DNA of 55,056 nucleotides, taken from positions 1-55,056 of the forward strand of contig JAFAUB010000007.1 in assembly GCA_019243635.1 (NCBI GenBank), in the 5' to 3' direction. Every line of letters starts with the position of its first letter. Positions within the stretch are counted from its first letter, which is position 1. Below, in pieces: positions 48,735-55,056 of the stretch. Under the pieces are notes generated by a model, which had not been told where the DNA came from, ran no database searches, and saw nothing but the letters and a program-made list of their open reading frames with translations. The stretch is from Pseudonocardiales bacterium. GTDB taxonomy: Bacteria; Actinomycetota; Actinomycetes; Mycobacteriales; Pseudonocardiaceae. Made by a program: the position numbers and the translations under genes.

Positions 48735-48983
48735 GTGGATGCTTCGGGGGCTCAGTCCTGTCGTGTCGAGCTTGTCCTGCCGGTGGGGCCAGGTCACGAC
48801 GTGTTGGTAGCCGGCTCGGTACTGTGTCGCGTCGTGGCTGACTCACTGTCCGTGACGGGTCCGGAGCTCATCGACGTGGTTGCCGGGACGCCGGCAGATG
48901 AACGGTGGGCGTCGTTGCCGGAGCGCATCCGCGCCACCCTGCGCCTCGACGGGCACGAACCGTCCATCCCCGACCTGCGGTGA
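48735..48983 (+). CDS. Small hypothetical protein
   Basis: An 82-aa frame whose C-terminal half looks coding (LSVTGPELIDVVAGTPADER, then RIRATLRLDGHEP). A GTG at 48834 would give a 49-aa product. Its stop overlaps the ATG of a 26-codon frame ending at 49062 (MRKLVVGHTCGG...), so both may be pieces of one disrupted gene. No domain recognised. Confidence 0.4.
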   Translation: MDASGAQSCRVELVLPVGPGHDVLVAGSVLCRVVADSLSVTGPELIDVVAGTPADERWASLPERIRATLRLDGHEPSIPDLR

Positions 48984-49142
48984 TGCGCAAGCTGGTCGTG
49001 GGCCATACCTGTGGCGGTGCGCCGTTCCGCCGCTACACCGACGAGCTCGAGGACTTGCCGTAGGCGACGGCGTGGCCGGCGTCACCCCGGTTTCCCTCAC
49101 TTCGTTAGCCTGGCGCCCGCGCACACGAAAAAGGGAACGCCG

Positions 49143-52100
49143 ATGCTGGTCCTGCATGGCTTCTGGTCCGCCTCGAACGGCTTGCGCCTGTGGTCTGAGG
49201 ATTCCGACCTCGCGGTGAAGAGTTCCAGCCAGGCGATGCGCTGTGCCCGGCCACATCCGTTCGCCGCACCCGCCGACGTGATCACCGGGATCCACGTGGG
49301 CAAGCCCGGTACGGCGGTCCTGCTGTTGCCCTCGTTGCGGTCGGCGCCGCTGGACTCGCCGGAGCTGGTCCGGGTCACACCGCGCCCGACACCACGAACC
49401 GACCCGGTTCTCCTGCCCTGGACTGTTCCGGTGGTGTCCATCGATGCCGTGTCGGCGCTGAGCGTTCTCCACGAGCCCGTCGCGGATGTCCGGTACGGCG
49501 CGTCCATCGCCTACCTCGCCGATCTGGCGGCCTTTGCGCGCGAGCTGGTCGAGCGCGGGCGGGTCTTGCCCGCCCTCGCTCGCGACGGACACGGGGCACT
49601 GGCGTTCTGGCGTCCGGTGCTGCAGGGTCCGGATGTCGTCGCGATGAGCTCGCTGGTCGCCGCGATGCCGCCGGTGTGCCGGGCCGAGCAGGGTGAGCAC
49701 GACGCGCACGAGCTGGCCTCCTCGGCGCTGCACGCCATGCTGGACGCGGCCATGCGAACGGCGCTGCCGCCGGGCATCGATCTCGTGACGCCGCGGCGCG
49801 GCCGTCGCCCGAAACGCCTGCCGGCTGCGGAAGCCTGGTTGACCGCACTGACCGTCCCGGACGGCCGGTTCGACGCGGATCCGGACGAGCTCGACACGCT
49901 GGTCACGTCGCTGCGGCCGTGGGAGGACATCGGGGTCGGCAAGGCGGGCCCGGCCAGGGCGACCTTCCGGCTCACCGAGACCGGGACCGAGGAGACTCCC
50001 GCAGGCACGGGTTGGCGGCTGGAGTTCCTGTTGCAGTCCACGGTGGACCCCAGCCTGCTGGTTCCCGCCGAGCAGGCGTGGAACGACGACGGCGGCCTGC
50101 GCCGGTGGCTGGAACGCCCCGAGGAGCTACTGCTGGCCGAGCTCGGCCGGGCCAGCCGGATCTACCCCGAGCTCGCGTCGGGCCTGCGCACGGCACGCCC
50201 GTCCCACCTCGGCCTGGACACCGAAGGCGCCTACCACTTCCTGTCCACCGCCGCTGCGCTGCTCGACGAGGCCGGGTTCGGTGTTCTCCTGCCGTCCTGG
50301 TGGGACCGGCATCGCAAGCTCGGGCTCGCTCTATCGGCGTACACCCCGGTCGACGGGGTGGTCGCCAAGACCGGCAAGTTCGGTCGCGACCAGCTGGTCG
50401 AGTTCCGTTGGGAGCTCGCGGTCGGCGACGACACCCTCACCGAGGACGAGATCGCCGCGCTCGCCGAGACGAAGGCGCCGCTGATCCGGCTGCGCGGCCA
50501 GTGGGTGGCGGTGGACCCGGAGCAGCTGCGCCGCGGGCTGGAGTTCCTGGCGCGCAAGCCCACCGGGCGCACGACCGCAGCCGAGATCCTCACGCTGGCC
50601 GCCAGCCACCCCGACGACATCGACCCCCCGCTGCCGCTCACCTCGGTGCGAGCCGACGGCTGGCTGGGCGAGTTGCTCAGCGGGGCCGCGGCCCAGTCGC
50701 TGCAACCACTGCAGCCCCCGCCCGGGTTCACCGCGACGCTGCGCCCCTACCAGCAACGCGGGCTGTCGTGGCTGGCGTTCCTGTCCTCGCTCGGGCTGGG
50801 CAGCTGCCTGGCCGACGACATGGGACTGGGCAAGACCGTGCAGCTGCTGGCCCTGGAATGTCTGCAACGCCACCAGGACCCGGGCACCGGACCCACACTG
50901 CTGCTCTGCCCGATGTCGCTGGTCGGCAACTGGCAGCGGGAGGCGGCGAGGTTCGCTCCCGGCCTGCGGGTCTACCCGCACCACGGTGGCGCGCGGTTGC
51001 ACGGCGATGTGCTGCGCGAGCACCTCGAGGACACCGACCTGGTCGTCACCACCTACGCCACGGCCACCCGCGACATCGACGAGCTCGCCGGATACGGCTG
51101 GAACCGGGTCGTGCTGGACGAGGCGCAGGCGGTGAAGAACAGCCTGTCCCGAGGAGCCAAGGCGGTGCGGCGGCTCGAGGCGGGGCACCGCGTCGCGCTC
51201 ACCGGGACCCCGGTGGAGAACCGTCTCGCCGAGCTGTGGTCGATCATAGACTTCCTGAATCCCGGTTTGCTCTCCTCCTCCGAGCTGTTTCGCACCCGCT
51301 ACGCGATCCCGGTCGAACGGTACGGGCAGACCGAGCCGGCCGAGCGGCTGCGCGCGATCACCCGGCCGTACGTGCTGCGCCGGCTCAAGACCGACCCGAC
51401 GATCATCGACGACTTGCCCGAGAAGATCGAGATCAAGCAGTACTGCCGGCTCACCAGCGAGCAGGCCTCGCTGTACCAGTCGATCGTCGACGATATGCTG
51501 GAGAAGATCGAGAACACTCAGGGGATCGAGCGGCGTGGCAACGTGCTCGCCGCGATGGCCAAGCTCAAGCAGGTCTGCAACCACCCAGCGCAACTGCTGC
51601 ACGACCGGTCGCCCATCGGCACGCGGTCCGGCAAGGTGATCCGTCTCGAGGAGATCCTGGAGGAGATCCTCGCCGAGGACGACCGGGTGCTGTGCTTCAC
51701 CCAGTTCACCGAGTTCGCCGAGATGCTGGTGCCGCACCTGGCCACGCGCTTCGGCCAGGACGTGCTGTACCTGCACGGTGGCACCCCCAGGAACCGGCGC
51801 GAGGAGATGGTGGCCCGCTTCCAGTCCGGGGACGGCCCGCCGATCTTCCTGCTGTCGTTGAAGGCGGGTGGAACCGGGCTGAACCTCACCGCCGCCAACC
51901 ACGTGGTTCACCTTGACCGGTGGTGGAATCCGGCCGTGGAGAACCAGGCGACCGACCGCGCGTTCCGGATCGGGCAGCAGCGCACCGTGCAGGTGCGCAA
52001 GTTCATCTGCACGGGCACCCTCGAGGAGAAGATCGACGACATGATCGAGGAGAAGAAGGCGCTGGCCGATCTGGTGGTCAGCGACGGTGAGGGATGGCTG

Positions 52101-52166
52101 ACCGAGCTGTCCACCCGCGATCTGCGTGAGGTGTTCGCGCTCCGCGCGGGGGCCGTCGGTGAGTAA
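49143..52166 (+). CDS. helZ: SNF2-family helicase (HelZ-type)
   Basis: A 1007-aa actinobacterial SNF2/Rad54-like ATPase. The N-terminal ~510 residues carry an SNF2_N-associated helicase region. Then come the RecA-like core with LRPYQQRGLSWLAFL, Walker A DDMGLGKT near residue 560, Walker B VLDEAQ near 657, LTGTPVENRLAELWSI, and motifs V and VI (LKAGGTGLNLTAANHV, ATDRAFRIGQQRTVQV). It is a dsDNA translocase with unknown target. AAGGGA precedes the ATG at 49143; the frame is open to 49011. It overlaps the SWIM gene by 8 nt. A similar pair exists in mycobacteria. Confidence 0.93.
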   Translation: MLVLHGFWSASNGLRLWSEDSDLAVKSSSQAMRCARPHPFAAPADVITGIHVGKPGTAVLLLPSLRSAPLDSPELVRVTPRPTPRTDPVLLPWTVPVVSIDAVSALSVLHEPVADVRYGASIAYLADLAAFARELVERGRVLPALARDGHGALAFWRPVLQGPDVVAMSSLVAAMPPVCRAEQGEHDAHELASSALHAMLDAAMRTALPPGIDLVTPRRGRRPKRLPAAEAWLTALTVPDGRFDADPDELDTLVTSLRPWEDIGVGKAGPARATFRLTETGTEETPAGTGWRLEFLLQSTVDPSLLVPAEQAWNDDGGLRRWLERPEELLLAELGRASRIYPELASGLRTARPSHLGLDTEGAYHFLSTAAALLDEAGFGVLLPSWWDRHRKLGLALSAYTPVDGVVAKTGKFGRDQLVEFRWELAVGDDTLTEDEIAALAETKAPLIRLRGQWVAVDPEQLRRGLEFLARKPTGRTTAAEILTLAASHPDDIDPPLPLTSVRADGWLGELLSGAAAQSLQPLQPPPGFTATLRPYQQRGLSWLAFLSSLGLGSCLADDMGLGKTVQLLALECLQRHQDPGTGPTLLLCPMSLVGNWQREAARFAPGLRVYPHHGGARLHGDVLREHLEDTDLVVTTYATATRDIDELAGYGWNRVVLDEAQAVKNSLSRGAKAVRRLEAGHRVALTGTPVENRLAELWSIIDFLNPGLLSSSELFRTRYAIPVERYGQTEPAERLRAITRPYVLRRLKTDPTIIDDLPEKIEIKQYCRLTSEQASLYQSIVDDMLEKIENTQGIERRGNVLAAMAKLKQVCNHPAQLLHDRSPIGTRSGKVIRLEEILEEILAEDDRVLCFTQFTEFAEMLVPHLATRFGQDVLYLHGGTPRNRREEMVARFQSGDGPPIFLLSLKAGGTGLNLTAANHVVHLDRWWNPAVENQATDRAFRIGQQRTVQVRKFICTGTLEEKIDDMIEEKKALADLVVSDGEGWLTELSTRDLREVFALRAGAVGE

Positions 52167-53016
52167 CCGGTTTGCGCCGCGGTCGCGCCCACGCGCCGTC
52201 GAGGGTGGGCTCAAGGCCCGCAGCGCGCGCGGCGCGATCGCCCGGACCTGGTGGTCCGAGCGGTTCATCGAGGTCCTCGATGGCATCGGCATGGGTAACC
52301 GGCTTCAGCGTGGGCGAAGCTACGCGCGCATGGGGCAGGTGATCTCGCTGGAGGTGGGTCCGGGATCGGTCACCGCCCAGGTGCAGGGCAGCAGGGCGCG
52401 ACCGTACCGGGTACGGATCGGGATCGCCGCTTTCGGCAAGTCCGAGTGGGCGCAGGCCGAACATGCCTTCGCCGGCAACGCCTGGTACACGGCCATGCTG
52501 CTGTCCGGTGAGATGCCCGATGACATCGAGGACGTCTTCGCCGGGCTCGGGCTGTCGCTGTTCCCCGCCACTGCGCGGGAGCTGTCACTGGACTGCTCCT
52601 GCCCCGACCACGCGGTGCCGTGCAAGCACCTCGCCGCGACGTTCTACCTGCTCGCCGAGTCCTTCGACGATGACCCGTTCGCCATCCTCGCCTGGCGTGG
52701 GCGTGAGCGTGCGGATCTGCTGGCCAACCTGCGGGCCGCCCGCTGCGACGGTTCGCCAGCCGCCGACCGCGGCGAACAGCAAGGCCGACCGCTCGCCGAC
52801 TGCCTCGACTCCTACTTCGCCCCGCAGGCCGAGACGCGCGCGCCGAGCCCGCCGGTGACCTCGTCCACGGCGCTGCTCGACCAGCTTCCCGACGTCACCG
52901 TCACCGTGCGCGACCGGCCGCTGACCGAGCTACTCCGGCCCGCCTACCTCGCACTCGTGCACACCACACCGAGGGCCTCGCGCTCGGCCGCTCCGACCGT
53001 TATCCGGGCGCCGTGA
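52159..53016 (+). CDS. SWIM zinc-finger protein, partner of the SNF2 helicase
   Basis: A 285-aa protein beginning SNRFAPRSRPRAVEGGLKAR and containing GRSYARMGQVISLEV and the SWIM motif CSCPDHAVPCKH (C-x-C-xn-C-x-H) near residues 152-163. An Ala/Pro-rich C-terminal part follows. SWIM fingers bind DNA or proteins, and the 8-nt overlap with the helicase stop implies translational coupling and a shared complex. The final ~30 residues (TTPRASRSAAPTVIRAP) look random, so the C-terminus may have been replaced where the next fragment joins. Confidence 0.92.
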   Translation: MSNRFAPRSRPRAVEGGLKARSARGAIARTWWSERFIEVLDGIGMGNRLQRGRSYARMGQVISLEVGPGSVTAQVQGSRARPYRVRIGIAAFGKSEWAQAEHAFAGNAWYTAMLLSGEMPDDIEDVFAGLGLSLFPATARELSLDCSCPDHAVPCKHLAATFYLLAESFDDDPFAILAWRGRERADLLANLRAARCDGSPAADRGEQQGRPLADCLDSYFAPQAETRAPSPPVTSSTALLDQLPDVTVTVRDRPLTELLRPAYLALVHTTPRASRSAAPTVIRAP

Positions 53017-53444
53017 TGAGCACCGTCCGAGTGCTCATGTGCATCCTGCACCCCGCGATCGAAGCTCTGGCGCGCTTTCCCGCCGGCCGCGCCGTGGTAC
53101 TCACGGGCCTGCGGTCACAACCGCGGTTGGCCTCGGAGGCGGAGGCCCACGCGCTGCTGGAGGGGTTCGGTGAGGCCGAGGACTTCTGGCGTCTGCTGTT
53201 CTGGGGGATCCTCGCCGACGTCCCCACGGGGCTTGAGGACGTGCGCTGTCCGGTGATGCTGGCCCAGGGCACCGCTGACGTCATCAGCAGCGGGCAGACC
53301 CCCCGTCACCTACTGGCCCTGCCGGGCGCGACCTTCCACTCCCTGCTGGGCGCGGGTCACGCACCCCAGTCCGATGCCCCCGACAGCATCCTGCGGCTGG
53401 TACGTCAAGCAACCCGGCGCGCCGACGCTCTCCGCACCGGCTGA
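53016..53444 (+). pseudogene. C-terminal remnant of an alpha/beta hydrolase
   Basis: About 143 codons resembling the cap and C-terminal half of an alpha/beta hydrolase: FGEAEDFWRLLFWGILADVP, VRCPVMLAQGTADVI (strand carrying the acid Asp) and LLGAGHAPQSDAP (catalytic His). The N-terminal half with the oxyanion HG motif and the nucleophile elbow G-x-S-x-G is absent. It starts directly at the SWIM stop (TGATG). Either a truncated pseudogene or, less likely, a domain used alone. Confidence 0.6.
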
Positions 53445-53740
53445 AGAGGCCTCGCGGAGCAATACTGCGGAGCTAAGCGTTCTGGGCCAGGTCAAGGTCA
53501 AGCCCGCAACCTCCTGACCCAGCTGGATGAAGGGACCCGCCTCGGCTTCCGCACCCGCACTGGCGCCGGGACCTACGCACTCGACACACCCCTGTAGGTT
53601 CTGGGCAGCCCTTCCCGACCGCTAACTCTGCGGCATCGCATCGCGGAGCGACGCCATCAAGGCGTCCTCATGACGGCGAGGCGGCGTAGGACGATCCCGG
53701 GGACGTCCGAGGGGACGGAGACCCCAGCGGGTGCCCTTGG

Positions 53741-53779
53741 TGTGAACGCTGATCGGCCGTGCGTCGGTTGCCTAGGAGG
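53741..53779 (+). repeat. Dispersed ~38-nt repeat, copy B
   Basis: Matches copy A at 6931 in 23 of the first 25 nt. Here it leads directly into the structured segment 53758-53990. Confidence 0.55.
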
Positions 53780-53990
53780 ATCGTTGCGTGTCGCTGACCT
53801 GGGCTATGAGGTCGGGACGTGTCCCGACCGGTTGCGAGTGAGAGCGGTTGGGAACCTGGTGCGAATGGCTGCTCTCAGGGAGTGGTAAGGAGCTTGGGAT
53901 CTTCATCCCCCTGGTGGCTGTGACCGCCAGGGGCAGGGGACGGATTTCGGGACCATGACCGGCCGCTCCCTGTCTCACAGCGCGGCTGGG
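53758..53990 (+). ncRNA. Structured segment, possible group II intron 5' remnant
   Basis: After repeat copy B comes GTGCG, the consensus 5' start of bacterial group II introns. Then follow an 8-bp palindromic hairpin (53811-53828), purine-rich GCGAGTGAGAGCGG and GGGAACCTGG motifs that resemble intron domain I, GGTAAGGAGC, and a 10-bp hairpin with one G-U pair (53908-53917 with 53924-53933). There is no reverse-transcriptase ORF and no domain V was recognised. The call is by resemblance only. Confidence 0.3.
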
Positions 53991-54150
53991 GGCGTGTTGA
54001 TCAGCGCGGCGTTCGGCGTGGTAGCGGTACGATCAGCGTGAGTTTTGCCGGAGCCAGGGTCGGGGACCCTCTCGACGAGCACACCGACGAGTCTCGCCAC
54101 TCTGAATCGAGCATGTCGGTGCTGAGTGGGGCGCAGATCGGGGAGGCAGC

Positions 54151-55056
54151 GTGCGATTCGATGAGGGGGCCGAACTCGACACCTCCCAGGTCGACGACCA
54201 GCGCGGTGGAGGTGGCGGCGGCATCGGCGGCTGGGTCGGGATGGGCGGCGGCGTCAGCGTTGTCGGTCTGCTGCTGTACTTCTTGCTCTCCTACCTCGGC
54301 GGCGGCAGCTCAAGCAGCCCGCTATCCGGTGGGCTGTCCGGCCTCGGCACGGGGCAGAGCGTCAATGACGCCCAGATCAGCCAGAGCTGCCGATCCGGCC
54401 GGGACGCGAACACCGCGCTCGACTGCGAAGTGGTCGGTGTCGACAACTCCCTCGACGCCTACTGGAGCGGCGCGTTCGCCGGGGCTGGCAAGACCTACCG
54501 CAAGCCCCGGATCGATTTCTTCAACGGCGAAGTGAGAAGCGGCTGTGGCAGCGCGAGTTCGGAGGTCGGCCCGTTCTACTGCCCTGCCGACAGCGAGATC
54601 TACATCGACCTGAGCTTCTTCCAGGAACTCCAGCAGCGCTTCGGCGCGCAGGGCGGCCCATTCGCCCGGGCCTACGTGATCGCACACGAGTACGGCCACC
54701 ACGTGCAAAACCTGCTCGGCACATCACGTCGGGTCCAGGCGGGTGTTTCCGGGCCGGCTTCGGCCTCGGTGCGACTGGAGCTGCAGGCCGACTGTTACGC
54801 CGGGGTGTGGGCGAAGAACGCGAGCACCACCCCGGGGGCCTCCGGCCGGCCGCTCATTGTCGACGTGACCGACACGGATGTCCGTGCGGCGCTCGACACG
54901 GCCGCACACATCGGTGACGACTACATTCAAACCCAGCTCGGCGGCGGTCGGGTCAACGAGAGCCAGTTCACCCACGGCACCTCAGAGCAGCGCGAGAAGT
55001 GGTATGGCACCGGGTACCAGTCCGGGAACCCGAAGAGCTGCAACACCTTCGACACC
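54151..55056 (+). CDS. Neutral zinc metallopeptidase (YpfJ-type), 3' end beyond window
   Basis: 302 codons present, probably lacking only a few. The GTG at 54151 has GGGAGG ~4 nt upstream. MRFDEGAELDTSQVDDQRGG and a Gly-rich linker precede one transmembrane helix (about residues 28-48). The extracytoplasmic domain then has the zinc motif HEYGHH (HExxH, residues 179-183), LELQADCYAGVWAK with the downstream Glu ligand, and paired cysteines. The family (ypfJ/neutral zinc metallopeptidase) is widespread, with little known function. The text at the right edge (GNPKSCNTFDT) resembles the usual C-terminus. Confidence 0.92.
   Translation, partial: MRFDEGAELDTSQVDDQRGGGGGGIGGWVGMGGGVSVVGLLLYFLLSYLGGGSSSSPLSGGLSGLGTGQSVNDAQISQSCRSGRDANTALDCEVVGVDNSLDAYWSGAFAGAGKTYRKPRIDFFNGEVRSGCGSASSEVGPFYCPADSEIYIDLSFFQELQQRFGAQGGPFARAYVIAHEYGHHVQNLLGTSRRVQAGVSGPASASVRLELQADCYAGVWAKNASTTPGASGRPLIVDVTDTDVRAALDTAAHIGDDYIQTQLGGGRVNESQFTHGTSEQREKWYGTGYQSGNPKSCNTFDT

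Larger units (their letters stand above)
53445..54150. other. 700-nt gap with short fragments and hairpins, no intact gene
   Basis: Holds a ~45-codon frame ending at 53597 (NLLTQLDEGTRLGFRTRTGA...LDTPL) that looks like the tail of a lost gene, repeat copy B (53741-53779), two perfect or near-perfect hairpins (53811-53828, 53908-53933) and the upstream region of the metallopeptidase gene. The segment 53758-53990 is structured and purine-rich like an RNA rather than a gene. Confidence 0.5.

Noticed and set aside
53670..53888. 72-aa frame in the structured gap
   Set aside because: Cys/Arg-rich, no ribosome binding site, and it coincides with hairpins and repeat copy B, so RNA is more likely.

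Overview
The window is high-GC actinobacterial chromosome. Gene order follows the mycobacterial segment around glnA2-glnE-glnA1-lipA-lipB-dlaT, then pepB-gcvT-ilvE-cobS/T, erpA-ctaC-qcr-ctaE-trpD and pimB-fadD15. GTG starts are frequent and many neighbours overlap by 4 nt. The respiratory genes encode an actinobacterial bcc-aa3 supercomplex, and PIM mannosyltransferase and RipA-type NlpC/P60 genes point to a mycolata-like or Pseudonocardiaceae-like organism. The family assignment is inferred from recalled synteny; no database was searched.

Layout. 1-5.3 kb: 5' part of an LppX/LprAFG-type lipoprotein gene, glnA2 and glnE. 5.3-10.6 kb: a gene-poor accessory stretch separating glnE from glnA1. 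It holds a GAF-like gene remnant, small hypothetical proteins, a secreted beta-propeller-like protein, a helical 149-aa protein and a DUF4235 protein. 10.6-17.1 kb: glnA1, an RDD protein, and a minus-strand lipoate operon (TIGR01777 epimerase, lipB, SDR, lipA, DUF4191). 17.4-22.3 kb: argS, then lpdA-sucB. These lie beside the lipoate genes whose cofactor they use. 22.5-29.1 kb: a small hypothetical protein, pepB, gcvT, galT-galK and ilvE. 29.1-31.6 kb: cobU-cobT-cobS, late cobalamin assembly. 31.6-33.0 kb: a 64-aa protein, a DUF3043 membrane protein and erpA. 33.4-41.3 kb: ctaC-ctaF facing ctaE-qcrC-qcrA-qcrB, then a degenerate receiver protein and trpD. 41.5-48.7 kb: cell envelope genes, namely two tandem NlpC/P60 hydrolases around a CxxC microprotein, pimB, fadD15, an SRPBCC protein and a PlsC-type acyltransferase. 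48.7-55.1 kb: a SNF2 helicase/SWIM pair, an alpha/beta-hydrolase remnant, a gene-free structured gap, and a zinc metallopeptidase cut by the right edge.

The core is well understood: nitrogen assimilation and its adenylylation control, lipoylation with the enzymes that need it, aerobic respiration, cobalamin assembly and envelope synthesis. The less explained parts are the glnE-glnA1 accessory stretch, a ~38-nt sequence repeated in two distant gene-poor gaps (6931 and 53741) whose second copy leads a structured, possibly intron-like segment, and a 65-nt structured element at 47909-47973. Others are the SDR gene coupled between lipB and lipA, and a receiver-like protein that has lost its phosphorylation chemistry. 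I see no CRISPR array, tRNA, rRNA, transposase or phage gene. Nothing here is proven to be a new system; the findings list the best candidates.
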